NCBI GenBank assembly: GCA_023954855.1
Contig: JAGSGY010000002.1
Span: 1 to 64,000 of the forward strand
Length of the DNA: 64,000 nt
Reading direction: 5' to 3'
Origin: Pseudomonadota bacterium
GTDB lineage: Bacteria > Myxococcota_A > UBA796 > GCA-2862545
The position numbers were made by a program, and so were the translations under genes. This document shows positions 43,448 to 52,641 of this stretch, one piece after another (position 1 is the first letter of the stretch; each line of letters opens with the position of its first letter). The notes beneath the pieces were generated by a model, which was not told the origin of the DNA, did not search any database, and worked only from the letters and a program-made list of their open reading frames with translations.

Positions 43448-46011
43448 CAGTACGCCACCTCGAGACCGAGGGTTGGCATGATCGGCATCCAGACTTGCGG
43501 CTCGAGCTGTTGGTACGTCGGGTCGTAGGTCGCGAGGAAGAAGTTCTGGTGGTTGAACGCGTTGAAGACGTCCAGGTACAGCGTCCAGCGGGCCTTCTCG
43601 GCGGTCCATGTGTGGTCGACGCGGAAGTCGAACTGCCGGAAGGGCGGAAAGCGCTCGGAGTTTCGCTCGCCCTCGATGGCGCTCCAGTAGTCCGTGTCCG
43701 CGGAGTACACGCCGTACAGCGGGGTGTAGGGCTGGCCAGAGGTGAACCGCATGCGGGCCGAGATGCGCCAGTCCTTAGGGAGCTCGCGGGCTCCGACCAG
43801 GGTCACGGCGATGGGCTGGTCAAAGCTGCCTGCGAAGACCCCATCCTCGTCGATGCGCTGGGCGCGCGACAGCGAGACCGCGGCCCATCCGAACCAGCCG
43901 TTGTTCGGACGAACGCGAAGCAGCGTGTCCAGGCCATACGAGCGTCCTCGCACTGGGGTGAACTCGCTGGAGATGCCGGTGTAGACCGTATCGTCCTCGC
44001 GGCGAAGCACGACGACCTGGTCCTTCACAACCAGGTTCTCCATCCACGTCGCGTAGGCGGTGACGTTGACCTCGACGCCCGACGGCCAGCGGCCCTCGAC
44101 ACCGACCGAGGTCTGCCAGGCTGTGATCAGCTTGAGCTCGGGATTGCCGATGCCTTCGGCGTAGCGGTCAGCGGCGGGCACCTGTGAGAAGCGGCCGGCA
44201 AAGCCGGTGAGCGTCCAGTGATCGCTGACGGGCTGACGAATGGTCAGGCGGGGTTCGCCGGAAGGGGCGAAGCGCCGATTGAACTGGTGGGCGCTCATGC
44301 GCATGCCGAGTCCGATCCAGGTAGTTCCCCACTCGCGCTGCCACTCGGCCCAGGCTCCTCCAGAGAGCACCACATCCCGGGTCGTCTCGACGTCGTCCTC
44401 GGTGAATGCCTCGTCGAAGTCCCGGACCGCGACGGGTCGTGCGATGCCCTCGGCGCCCAAGCGAAGCGCTCCGACTGACGTTCCGAGGTCCACCCGGTCA
44501 TCGCGTCGAGCCATGAAGGTCCACGCCTTCAGCTCACCGACATCGGGTCCATCCGCGAGCATTCCGATACCCGCGAGCAAGTTGCCCTCGGTCTCGGGCC
44601 CCAAGGCGAACCAGGTGCTCTGGTTCCACTTGTCTTTCTGGCGGTCCCAGCGAACGTGGAGGCGGTGGAAGTTCGAGTAGAGCGGCTTGTTCGGGTCGAA
44701 GGGGAGGGTGAGCTCATCTTCTTCCTCGGGGTTCGCCAGGTCGCGCGGAGGATGCAGCACGAACGCGTCTTGTGCGCCGAAGATGGCGATGGTGACCTTG
44801 TCGTCCTCCTTGGCCCACGTGAAGCGCCCCGCGTAGTCGAAGTAGTTGGGTGCCGCCCAGCCGGGGACGTTGGTGCCGTTGCCACGCGCTGCGGCGACCG
44901 TGCGGGTTCCCAGGCCGACCAGACCGCCAATCCAGGACTCGCGAATGGCGGCTTCCCAGGTGATGTGGTCGTTCATCCGGGCCTCGGCCGATGCCGAGAA
45001 GTCGAGGAGATCAACGGAGACGGTGCCGTGCACGCCAAGGCCGATCTCGCGCTCGCCAGTGCGGGCGTTGACGATGGCTTGGGTCACGTTGCCGAAGCGG
45101 GTGGGCATGCCGCCGGGAAAGAACTCCACGTCGTCGAGCAGCGACGGGTTCACCACGCTTCGGCCTACGAAGAAGTGGAACAGGTAGGGGACGGGCACCA
45201 GATCGATGTAGGTGGCGGTGTTCGAGGCCTCTGCGCCGCGTACGACGAGGTCGCCTTCGACGGTGGTGGGACGGGCCACGCCGGGCAGCGACTGCAGGGC
45301 ACGAATCGGGTCGCCGAACGAGCCGGGAACCAGGCGCAGCTCTTCTGCGGTCAGCACGGTGCGGCTCACTTCCTCGCGCACCTTGTCGCCGTACACCACG
45401 ACTTCGCGTCCCCAGGCCCAGCGCTCCACGCGATAGATCACCGTGAGCTGGTCACCGGGGAAGAGTTCTTCGACCTGTGCGGCCTCGAGATGTTCTTCAT
45501 CTTGGATGATGACGGCGCGTCGCCCGGGCGGAAGGGGAAGCAAGAAGGTGCCGTCGGGGCGCACCACTGCGCTGTGCTCACCCGAGACGACCCGCGCGCC
45601 CGCGACCGGCTTGCCCGAGCCGCGCTCGAGGACCTTTCCACGGAGGATGGCCATCGCGGGCGGTTCGGTGGCTGGCTTGGGCTTCAGTTCTTCCGGTGTC
45701 TTCACCGATGCGGAGTCGCCTTCAGGGGCCTTGACCGATGCGGAGTCGCCTTCCGGTGGCGAGGCGGGCCGTGGATCCTCTTCTGTGCTGGGAGGCTCAT
45801 CGCTGTCTTCGGAGGGGGCAGTCGGCTCGACGGCCTGTTCCCCGTCCGCCGGTGGGTCCCTGGGTTCTTTGGTCGCCGTGTCGCCCGCAGGTTCCTCTTC
45901 GGCGGCATCGCCCTCTGTTTCGCTGGGGGTCGCCGCATCCTCGGCCGGCACCTCTCCCGGTTCGGCGAAGCCGGGGCGGGTCAGTGCTAGGAGGATCAGC
46001 CAGGGGGGCAT
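43447..46011 (-). CDS. TonB-dependent receptor with carboxypeptidase-regulatory domain and acidic N-terminal extension
   Basis: 854 residues. A short signal (LILLALTRPGFA) is followed by about 100 residues rich in Glu, Asp, Pro and Ser, which include a 10-residue repeat (EGDSASVKAP, EGDSASVKTP). Then come a regulatory-like beta domain (LRGKVLERGSGKPVAGARV), a plug domain (LVPGSFGDPIRALQSLPGV, DLVVRGAEAS, DDVEFFPGGMPTRFG) and a long beta barrel ending in aromatic Tyr. It resembles receptors that take up large ligands or siderophore-like molecules. The two following lipoproteins and the zinc-ribbon membrane protein are translationally coupled to it. The ligand is unknown. Confidence 0.9.
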   Translation of the reverse strand: MPPWLILLALTRPGFAEPGEVPAEDAATPSETEGDAAEEEPAGDTATKEPRDPPADGEQAVEPTAPSEDSDEPPSTEEDPRPASPPEGDSASVKAPEGDSASVKTPEELKPKPATEPPAMAILRGKVLERGSGKPVAGARVVSGEHSAVVRPDGTFLLPLPPGRRAVIIQDEEHLEAAQVEELFPGDQLTVIYRVERWAWGREVVVYGDKVREEVSRTVLTAEELRLVPGSFGDPIRALQSLPGVARPTTVEGDLVVRGAEASNTATYIDLVPVPYLFHFFVGRSVVNPSLLDDVEFFPGGMPTRFGNVTQAIVNARTGEREIGLGVHGTVSVDLLDFSASAEARMNDHITWEAAIRESWIGGLVGLGTRTVAAARGNGTNVPGWAAPNYFDYAGRFTWAKEDDKVTIAIFGAQDAFVLHPPRDLANPEEEDELTLPFDPNKPLYSNFHRLHVRWDRQKDKWNQSTWFALGPETEGNLLAGIGMLADGPDVGELKAWTFMARRDDRVDLGTSVGALRLGAEGIARPVAVRDFDEAFTEDDVETTRDVVLSGGAWAEWQREWGTTWIGLGMRMSAHQFNRRFAPSGEPRLTIRQPVSDHWTLTGFAGRFSQVPAADRYAEGIGNPELKLITAWQTSVGVEGRWPSGVEVNVTAYATWMENLVVKDQVVVLRREDDTVYTGISSEFTPVRGRSYGLDTLLRVRPNNGWFGWAAVSLSRAQRIDEDGVFAGSFDQPIAVTLVGARELPKDWRISARMRFTSGQPYTPLYGVYSADTDYWSAIEGERNSERFPPFRQFDFRVDHTWTAEKARWTLYLDVFNAFNHQNFFLATYDPTYQQLEPQVWMPIMPTLGLEVAY
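45704..45753. repeat. Thirty-base direct repeat in the TonB receptor extension
   Basis: The 20-mer ACCGATGCGGAGTCGCCTTC occurs at 45704-45723 and again at 45734-45753, a period of 30 bases, giving the 10-residue repeat EGDSASVK-x-P on the minus strand. Two copies are present. Slippage would change the extension by whole repeats. Confidence 0.85.
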
Positions 46012-46188
46012 GGGCGCAGTCTATTGAGTGGGGGAGCTCTTCGCCGCCAGCAAGGCGCATCTGTCTGACTTTGCGGCGGCGAAGGGGGGTTGTGGCGAGG
46101 CGCCTCGAGTGCGCCGGCAACGGCCGATTGGCGCGGCTGCACCGGCTTGCAGTGCCGAATCGCGCGTCTTGTCGCTATGTTGGTCGGC

Positions 46189-47181
46189 ATGCCAGGTGAA
46201 CGCACACACTTCGAACAGCTCACCGTCACGGTTCATGGTGAGCGCTCGGCCGACATCACCGTGGAGCAGGTGCGGATCGACGGGGACTCGCCGCTGATGG
46301 TGGAGCGAGTTCGTTGCGACGTGCCACGTCGCGGAACCGTGCTGCTCGTACATGGGCTTGCCCAGAACCGGTTCACGTGGCGCGTCTCGGGTCGGTCGCT
46401 CACGGCCTTTCTTGCAGAGGCGGGCTACGAAGTGCTCAATGTCGAGCTGCGTGGGCATGGCCGCTCGCGTGCTGCGGGGGCCGGAAACGCGCGGGCCTTT
46501 GGCGAGTACGTCGAGGATGTCGTCCGTGTCGTCGAGGCCCTCGACGAGCCGCCCTTCGCCATCGGTCACTCGCTGGGCGCGGGCGTTCTCGTTGCAGCGG
46601 CGACCCAAGTCGAGCTTCGGGGGCTGGTACACCTCGCGGGCGTCTTCGCATTTGCCCAGCACAACCGCACGCTCCGTGGGCTTGCACGCTTGTCGTTGGG
46701 GCTCGAAGGCTTGCTCACCCTCGCGCCTGTTCGCGCATCGACGGGCTGGGCGGGCGAGGTGATCGGCGCGGCATACAAGCTGACCGACCTCGCCGGCTAC
46801 CTGCTGCCCCTCGCGGGTTGGGTGCCGGGCTCCATCGAACGCGATGTGCTCGAGGAACGCTTGGCGCGGGGGTTCGACTGGACGTCCATCGAGGTCTGGC
46901 TCCAGATGTCGCGGTGGGCCAGGGGCGAGCGGTTTGAGTACGCCGACGCGTTTGGCACCTTGGATGTGCCGTTGCTGGTCATCGCCGGAGATCACGACGC
47001 ACTGCTGCCACCGGGTGACGCCCGGGTGTGCTTCGAGCAGTCTGGTTCGTCGGACAAGCAGTTCTACGAGGCCAACCTGTTCGACCATGGCGCGCACTTC
47101 GGGCACTTGGATCTGATTCTCGGCCGCGAGGCCCCGCGGGTCGTGTGGGAGCCGATTCGGGCCTGGATGCAGGCGCGCTGA
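46189..47181 (+). CDS. Alpha/beta hydrolase
   Basis: 330 residues. Oxyanion block LLVHGLAQ, nucleophile elbow GHSLGAG (Ser128), acid in IAGDHDALLP and His in FGHLDLILG form a complete triad. A helical cap (about 150-245) suggests a lipase- or esterase-type enzyme on a hydrophobic substrate. There is no signal peptide. The ATG at 46189 is used; an ATG at 46177 is an alternative and neither has a strong ribosome site. It is convergent with the parA-like gene, with two bases between stops. Confidence 0.88.
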   Translation: MPGERTHFEQLTVTVHGERSADITVEQVRIDGDSPLMVERVRCDVPRRGTVLLVHGLAQNRFTWRVSGRSLTAFLAEAGYEVLNVELRGHGRSRAAGAGNARAFGEYVEDVVRVVEALDEPPFAIGHSLGAGVLVAAATQVELRGLVHLAGVFAFAQHNRTLRGLARLSLGLEGLLTLAPVRASTGWAGEVIGAAYKLTDLAGYLLPLAGWVPGSIERDVLEERLARGFDWTSIEVWLQMSRWARGERFEYADAFGTLDVPLLVIAGDHDALLPPGDARVCFEQSGSSDKQFYEANLFDHGAHFGHLDLILGREAPRVVWEPIRAWMQAR

Positions 47182-47183
47182 CC

Positions 47184-48038
47184 TCAGCCGAGGCGCTCGA
47201 TGGCCAACTCGGCGAGATCTTTGTACTGCTCTGCACTGCGGCTGGACGGCTGGTAGGTGTAGATGTCCTGCCCCATCAGCTGCGCTTGGGATAGCGCGTC
47301 GTTCACACCGATCTGCACCGGGAGAACGAGCTCTCCCCAGCTGTCGTCCATGAGCTGGTAGACCGCGTCATTGGTGCGTGCGTTGCGGCCGTCCACTCGA
47401 GTCAAGAGCACGCCGAGGGTGTCGAGGTTTGGGTTGTAGTGCTCTCGAACCTCGCGGGTCGCTTCGATCAGACCCGAGACGCCGGCCGCTCCGAGAGCGG
47501 TGGGCGTGGTCGGGATGAGGACCTGATCGGCGGCAGCCAGCGCGTTGAGCGTGAGTGTGCCGATGTTCGGCGGGCAGTCGATGAGGATCAGGTCGTAGTG
47601 GGTACGGGTGACCTCGAGCGCCTTGCTCAGCGCCATCTCCTTGCCGATTCGGCCGGACAGACGGTCTTCGAGCGTCATCAGCTGTGGGTCTGGAGGGGTC
47701 ACGAACAGGTTGTCGACGCTGGTCGATGTGGTGATTTCCTCGACCTCGAGCGCGCCCTTTTCGGCGAGTACGTCAGAGAGGGCACCGCCACCGACGTGCA
47801 CCTGGTCGCGCATCGCGAGGTTGACGTGGCACTGCGGATCCAAGTCGATGATCAGCACGCGCTTTCCGAAGAAGCGAGCGGCTGCTGAGCCGAGGGACAG
47901 GCTCGTCGTCGTCTTGCCCACTCCACCCTTCTGGGCGGCGATGGCGAGCACCTTCCCGGACTTATTGCCGGGCTTGAGCGACTTGACGGGTGCCTCGGGC
48001 TTGACCAGCCGGAGGCTTGCTCCGAGAGACATACGCAT
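47184..48038 (-). CDS. ParA-family ATPase (orphan)
   Basis: 284 residues. Deviant Walker A is KGGVGKTTT (37-45) with the signature lysine, then LIIDLDPQCHVN and LILIDCPPNIGTLTLNAL. A polar N-terminal tail of about 28 residues (with VKSLKPGNK) precedes the fold. No ParB or parS-like neighbour is present, so this is probably an orphan ParA that positions something other than the chromosome, or partners a ParB elsewhere. GAGGAG precedes the ATG at 48038; an in-frame ATG at 48032 is possible. Confidence 0.92.
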   Translation of the reverse strand: MRMSLGASLRLVKPEAPVKSLKPGNKSGKVLAIAAQKGGVGKTTTSLSLGSAAARFFGKRVLIIDLDPQCHVNLAMRDQVHVGGGALSDVLAEKGALEVEEITTSTSVDNLFVTPPDPQLMTLEDRLSGRIGKEMALSKALEVTRTHYDLILIDCPPNIGTLTLNALAAADQVLIPTTPTALGAAGVSGLIEATREVREHYNPNLDTLGVLLTRVDGRNARTNDAVYQLMDDSWGELVLPVQIGVNDALSQAQLMGQDIYTYQPSSRSAEQYKDLAELAIERLG

Positions 48039-48061
48039 GGGATCTCCTCGATCTTCGCGCA

Positions 48062-48090
48062 GTGTCTGACGAGAGGTGTTGCTCTGTCAA
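48062..48090 (-). promoter_or_regulatory. Candidate sigma70-type promoter for the parA-like gene
   Basis: On the minus strand a perfect -35 TTGACA (48090-48085) is followed by a 17-base spacer and AGACAC (48067-48062), a weak -10. It lies 24 bases before the ATG, in the gap after the sulfatase-like gene. The -10 match is poor, so this is tentative. Confidence 0.35.
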
Positions 48091-48098
48091 GAGAGAAG

Positions 48099-49490
48099 CT
48101 AAGGTGATTTCTCGGGATCGACGACGCTGCTCGACGAGTCGTCGTCTTCGGTGGCGTAGCCAAGCGCCTTGAGAGCGGCCTTCAGGTCTCCGTCGACGGC
48201 GCCGCGCTCGGTCCGAGATGCCGCGATGTGGGCTTCTTGTTGCCGGAACCACTCGTCTAGAAGTCCCTGGAGCTCCGGCTGCGGTGGGGCAGGGGACGAG
48301 AAGCCCGCGTCGGCACGGTCGAAGCACGCGGAGGGGAAGTGCGGCTTCTCTTGCTTGGGATGGGCGGGTAGATCCGGCGTGTAGTCGCGCTGGCAGGCAG
48401 TCTCGCGGGTGTAGATCGATGCGCGGTGGGCCGAGCGGAACCAGGTGGCTGTGTAGGCCTGCTCTCTTGGGGTTGCGCCGCGCAACACGGGAACCAGGCT
48501 CTTGCCGACGGTCTTCGCATCGGCCTCGGCAGCTTGAGGAAAGGACACGCCGACGAGCTCGGCGAGGGTGGGCGCGACATCGGTGCCCGACGCGATGCCA
48601 TTGACGACGGTGGCCTCGGGGACGCCGGGTCCCTTCACGACAAAGGGCACGTGAACAGTGCTCGGGTACAGGTACAGCCCGTGGCCCATTCCGTGGTGAT
48701 CGGGCGTGCGCAAGCCCTCTCCGTGATCTGCGACCACGGCGAACACGGTGTTTTGCGTGGTGAACCCTCGCGTCTTCAACTCTTCTTCGAGGCTTGCGAG
48801 CTGGCCGTCGAGCCTGTGAAGCTGCGCTCGGTAGGCGGCGACGTGGTCGGGCAGACCGTCTTCCGCGAAAGCCGCCGTCTCGCGCTTGCTGGCGTCGTTT
48901 GGGGCGTGGGCGTCGACAAACACGAGCTGCAGGAAGGTGGGTTTGCTGGATGGGGCGGCATCGACCAACTGCAGCGCCGTTCGCACGACCTCGGTGCCGG
49001 GGACCTTGGCGAGTCCGCTCCGCCACAAGCCAGAGAGCCCCTCGTAGCGGTCAAAGCCCTGATCGAACTGAAAGGACGCGTTGAGGTTCGGGTTGGCGGT
49101 GGCACCCAGCGTGGTCCAGCCTGCTTCGCTCAGTGCCTCGGCGAGCGTGGTCGCCGCGAGTGGCAGGGCTCGGTCGTTCATCCCCGGCGCCGGCTCGGCA
49201 ATCGCGAGATCGGATGCCGTGCGGCCCGTGAGCAGAGCCGTCGACGCTGCGCGTGTCCAGGGCGCTGTGGCGATGAGCTCCGAGAAGTGCGTGCCCTCGC
49301 TCGCCCAGCGGGCCAGGGTCGGCGTCGTTTTTAGACCGGTTCCGAGCGACGTCTGGTCGGCGCGAACGGTGCAGGTGATGATCAACACGAGGTTCGTGTC
49401 CGCTCGCTGGGTGAGGTCACGCTTGGGAAGCGCGAGCCAGAGGGCGGCGAAAGCGGTGAGGACCACAGCGAATGGCAGGATGCGACGCAC
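48099..49490 (-). CDS. Sulfatase-fold membrane-anchored protein lacking key catalytic residues
   Basis: 463 residues with one N-terminal helix (about 4-22) as signal anchor. The fold is clearly alkaline phosphatase/sulfatase: TNLVLIITCTVRADQTSLG, TPTLARWASEGTHFSE, WTRAASTALLTG, VVADHGEGLRTPDHHGMGHGLYLYPSTVHVPFVV in parts, and GTDVAPTLAELVGV. Yet the first metal Asp (normally in IDTLRAD) is Cys40, and the nucleophile Ser/Cys (normally in TLPSHASL) is Ala82. The later Asp-His-Gly-Glu metal residues remain. It may have lost hydrolysis and kept a binding role. No family-specific substrate can be named. Confidence 0.85.
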   Translation of the reverse strand: MRRILPFAVVLTAFAALWLALPKRDLTQRADTNLVLIITCTVRADQTSLGTGLKTTPTLARWASEGTHFSELIATAPWTRAASTALLTGRTASDLAIAEPAPGMNDRALPLAATTLAEALSEAGWTTLGATANPNLNASFQFDQGFDRYEGLSGLWRSGLAKVPGTEVVRTALQLVDAAPSSKPTFLQLVFVDAHAPNDASKRETAAFAEDGLPDHVAAYRAQLHRLDGQLASLEEELKTRGFTTQNTVFAVVADHGEGLRTPDHHGMGHGLYLYPSTVHVPFVVKGPGVPEATVVNGIASGTDVAPTLAELVGVSFPQAAEADAKTVGKSLVPVLRGATPREQAYTATWFRSAHRASIYTRETACQRDYTPDLPAHPKQEKPHFPSACFDRADAGFSSPAPPQPELQGLLDEWFRQQEAHIAASRTERGAVDGDLKAALKALGYATEDDDSSSSVVDPEKSP

Positions 49491-49576
49491 GCGCTGGCCT
49501 AACGCGCCACATTCGTATCCGGGATGGCACCTTTGAAGCGGCCGGTCGTGCTATGCCGGCGGCACCAGGAGACGCC

Positions 49577-50590
49577 ATGACCGCGCCACAGTTCGAGGAG
49601 GGCACGACCCTCGACCGATTCCTGATGGAGACCCACCGCGCCACGCCCGGTGCGACGGGTCAGTTCGTGAACCTGATGCAGAGCATCGCCCTGTCCGGGA
49701 AGATGATCTCGGCGCGCGTGAACCGCGCGGGCCTTGCCGGAATGCTCGGCGGGACGGGTGACGTGAACATCCAGGGCGAGTTCGTTCAGAAGCTCGACCG
49801 CTACGCGAACGAGACCTTCATTCGAGCCCTCGAGCATCGCGGCCACACCTGCATGGTGGTCAGCGAAGAAGAGGGTGGCGTGGTTCGCGTTCCCTCGCAG
49901 TGGCACAGCGGCCGCTACGTGGTCACCGTCGACCCCCTCGACGGCTCCTCGAACATCGACGTCAACGCCACCATCGGCACGATCTTCGGCGTGTTCCGCC
50001 GCGTCACTCCCGAGGGCGAGCCTGCAACCGACGCCGATGGACTCCGTCCCGGCAAGGAGCTGATCGCCGCCGGCTACATCGTGTACGGCTCTGGAACGGT
50101 CATGGTGCTCGCCACCGAGTACGGCGTGAATGGCTTCACCCTTGATCCCAGCGTCGGGGAGTTCTTCCTCTCGCATCGCGACATCCGCACGCCGGAGCGC
50201 GCGAAGATCTACTCGTGCAACGAGGCCTACTCCGAGGCCTGGCAGCCTGGGGCACGCGAGTTCGTTCGGCAGTGCAAGCAACCGGAACGCAAGCTGACGG
50301 CCCGCTACATCGGCTCGCTCGTCGCGGACTTCCACCGCAACCTGCTCAAGGGCGGCGTGTTCCTGTACCCGGCCACTGCCGACAACCCCGAGGGCAAGCT
50401 CCGCCTGCTCTACGAGGGCTTCCCTCTGGCCTTCATCGCGGAGATGGCGGGTGGAGCAGCGACAAACGGACGTGAGCGCATCCTCGACGTCGTGCCGTCC
50501 GAGCTGCATGGCCGCACGCCGCTGGTGATTGGTTCCAAGCTGGACGTGGCCGAGGCGACGGCGATGATGGCGGAAGACCCTCAGCTATGA
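49577..50590 (+). CDS. fbp: Fructose-1,6-bisphosphatase class I
   Basis: 337 residues. GGAG at 49568-49571 and the ATG at 49577 give the family start. Metal and phosphate sites are VVSEEEGGV (Glu97 region), VDPLDGSSNIDV (119-130), the RYIGSLVADFHRNLLKGGVFLYP block in parts, and the GGAATNGRERILDVVP end. It removes phosphate from fructose-1,6-bisphosphate in gluconeogenesis. It overlaps the next gene by ATGA. Confidence 0.95.
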   Translation: MTAPQFEEGTTLDRFLMETHRATPGATGQFVNLMQSIALSGKMISARVNRAGLAGMLGGTGDVNIQGEFVQKLDRYANETFIRALEHRGHTCMVVSEEEGGVVRVPSQWHSGRYVVTVDPLDGSSNIDVNATIGTIFGVFRRVTPEGEPATDADGLRPGKELIAAGYIVYGSGTVMVLATEYGVNGFTLDPSVGEFFLSHRDIRTPERAKIYSCNEAYSEAWQPGAREFVRQCKQPERKLTARYIGSLVADFHRNLLKGGVFLYPATADNPEGKLRLLYEGFPLAFIAEMAGGAATNGRERILDVVPSELHGRTPLVIGSKLDVAEATAMMAEDPQL

Positions 50591-51711
50591 GCTACCGGCT
50601 CTACGTCTTCGACATCTCCTACTTCTCGGGGAAGATGGAGGCCTACCTGCGCTACAAGGGCGTGGACTACGAGCGCGTCGAGCCGTCGTGGGGCGAGATC
50701 AGCACCACCATCCAGGCGAAGACTGGGTGGATGAAGATGCCGGTAGTCGAGACCCCGGATGGCCGCTGGCTCCAGGACTCCACGCCAATGATCGACTGGT
50801 TCGAGGAGCGGTTTCCGGAGCGGCCTGTCGTACCGTCGGACCCGGTCCAAGAGGCCGTGGTTCGGCTGCTCGAGGACTACGCCGACGAATGGATGTGGCG
50901 ACCTGCGCTGCACTATCGCTGGTCCTACGACAAAGATGCGCTGCTCTACGCCCGCCGCTTCCGCGAGGACTTCCTCCACGACGTACCCTTTCCCGATTGG
51001 GTGGTGAAGAAGCTGGTGTTGTTCCGCCAGCGTCGTACCTACGTGACCCATGACGGGGTTCAGCCCGACACCGTCGCGCACGTCGAGGGCATCTACACGC
51101 GTACCCTCGATACGCTCGAGACCATCCTCTCCGACCGACCCTTCCTGCTCGGGGACTCGCCGTCGCTGCTCGACTTCGGCTTCTTCGCCTCGATGTTCCG
51201 GCACTTCAGTCTCGACCCAACGCCGTCGCGCATCATGCGCGAGCGAGCCCCGGCCGTGTACCTGTGGGTCGCCCGGCTGTGGTCGGCTTCGGCCAGCGAG
51301 ACGCCGCAGTGGGAGGAGGGGATTCCCGAAGCTTGGGCGCCCTTGCTTCAAGACTGTGGTGAGGCCTATCTCGAGTACCAGCACGCCAATGCGGTGGCGG
51401 TTCGCGATGGAGAGCCCCACTTCGATTTCAGCGTGCAGGGCACGACCTACCGCAACCTTCCGGCGGTTCCGTACCGGGCCTGGTGCCGACAGCGTGTGCA
51501 GGGCCAGATCACGGCGCTCGCGGCGCAAGACGACCGAGTCCAGCCGTTCCTAGAGGCCCATGGTTGCTGGGAGCCGCTGTTTCGCGATGGCGCCATCGAC
51601 AGCGGCGTGGACGAGGCCCTCGACATTCCGGAGCGCCAGCCACGGAGCGTCGGATGGGGGGCCTGGGTCAAGGGCTACCTCTGGGGCACGCACTGGCGTC
51701 CGAGGGTGTGA
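50587..51711 (+). CDS. Glutathione S-transferase-like protein
   Basis: 374 residues, longer than a usual GST (about 210). The N-terminal thioredoxin-like domain is seen in YRLYVFDISYFSGKMEAYLRYK, WMKMPVVETPDGRWLQDSTPMIDWFEERFP in parts. There is a helical C-terminal domain (about 90-230 with LLGDSPSLLDFGFFASMFRH), followed by an extra region of about 130 residues. A serine or tyrosine catalytic residue near Ser11 is possible. The role is unknown. Coupled to fbp by ATGA. Confidence 0.87.
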   Translation: MSYRLYVFDISYFSGKMEAYLRYKGVDYERVEPSWGEISTTIQAKTGWMKMPVVETPDGRWLQDSTPMIDWFEERFPERPVVPSDPVQEAVVRLLEDYADEWMWRPALHYRWSYDKDALLYARRFREDFLHDVPFPDWVVKKLVLFRQRRTYVTHDGVQPDTVAHVEGIYTRTLDTLETILSDRPFLLGDSPSLLDFGFFASMFRHFSLDPTPSRIMRERAPAVYLWVARLWSASASETPQWEEGIPEAWAPLLQDCGEAYLEYQHANAVAVRDGEPHFDFSVQGTTYRNLPAVPYRAWCRQRVQGQITALAAQDDRVQPFLEAHGCWEPLFRDGAIDSGVDEALDIPERQPRSVGWGAWVKGYLWGTHWRPRV

Positions 51712-51714
51712 GGC

Positions 51715-52641
51715 CTAGCGGTGCTCCATCTGGGCCGCGCGGCTCATCAGCTCACCGACGGCGGTGAGTGGGTCGGTTCCGTCCCAGATGGCCACCAAGC
51801 CCTCGGTGATCGGAAGCTCCACGCCTCGCGCTTTCGCACGCTCGACCAGTGCCTTGGCGATGTGCGAGGGGCCGGCCTCACGGCGCCCCTGAGCAAGCTG
51901 TACGCCGGCATCGAAGTAGGGTGACCCGGCGGCGCCATGCACAGCGACCAGGTCGCCGACGCCAGCGAGTCCGGCGAGGGTGCTGGAGTCGCCGCCCAGG
52001 GCGCGGGACAGTCGTCCGGCCTCTTCGAGTCCACGAGCGAGGACCATGGCCTTCATGCCGACCCCGGACCCGCGAAGGCCTGCGGAGAGGCCCAGGCCCG
52101 TCGCGAGGACGGGGACAAAGGCGCCCGCGAGCTGCACGCCAGTCAGGTCTTGGCTCTCGTATACGCGGTAGCGGGAGCTGTGCAGGGCCTTGATCACAAG
52201 CTCGCGCACCTCTTGGAAAGGGCTCGCGACCACGCCGGCGCAGAGTCCACCGTTGAGGATTTCCTCGACCGGGGCAGGGCCTGCGAGGGCGCCGATCCGC
52301 ACAGCATCGCACTCCTCTTCGACGACTTGGCCGAGCCACTTTCCGCTCGACGGCTCCAGGCCACGACCGGCCACCACGATGCGGTTGCTTGGGCCGGGCT
52401 GTGCGAGCTGGATCGCGCGTCGCGTCTCGGAAGCCGAAGTGGCCACCAGCAGCAGATCGCAGCTCTCGGCGACCTCAGGGGGGTTCTTCGTCGACTTCAG
52501 CATCTGAGGCGGCTTGACGTCGCGGTAGGCGATGAACGGCTCATTGCCGGCGGCCTTCGCGAGTCGAGCCAGTGCCTGTCCCCAGCGTCCGCCACCGAGG
52601 ATGCCGACGCGAATGCCGTCGTTCTTCTTTCGCTTGGCCAT
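51715..52641 (-). CDS. gpsA: NAD(P)-dependent glycerol-3-phosphate dehydrogenase
   Basis: 308 residues. A glycine-rich dinucleotide loop (VGILGGGRWGQALARLA), a middle region with GRGLEPSSGKWLGQVVEEE, and the C-terminal catalytic block (GLSAGLRGSGVGMKAMVLARGLEEAGRLSRALGG in parts, STLAGLAGVGDLV) identify GpsA. It makes sn-glycerol-3-phosphate, the backbone for phospholipids. The ATG at 52641 shares one base with the stop of the acyltransferase gene (TGATG), so product and user of glycerol-3-phosphate are co-translated. Confidence 0.93.
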   Translation of the reverse strand: MAKRKKNDGIRVGILGGGRWGQALARLAKAAGNEPFIAYRDVKPPQMLKSTKNPPEVAESCDLLLVATSASETRRAIQLAQPGPSNRIVVAGRGLEPSSGKWLGQVVEEECDAVRIGALAGPAPVEEILNGGLCAGVVASPFQEVRELVIKALHSSRYRVYESQDLTGVQLAGAFVPVLATGLGLSAGLRGSGVGMKAMVLARGLEEAGRLSRALGGDSSTLAGLAGVGDLVAVHGAAGSPYFDAGVQLAQGRREAGPSHIAKALVERAKARGVELPITEGLVAIWDGTDPLTAVGELMSRAAQMEHR

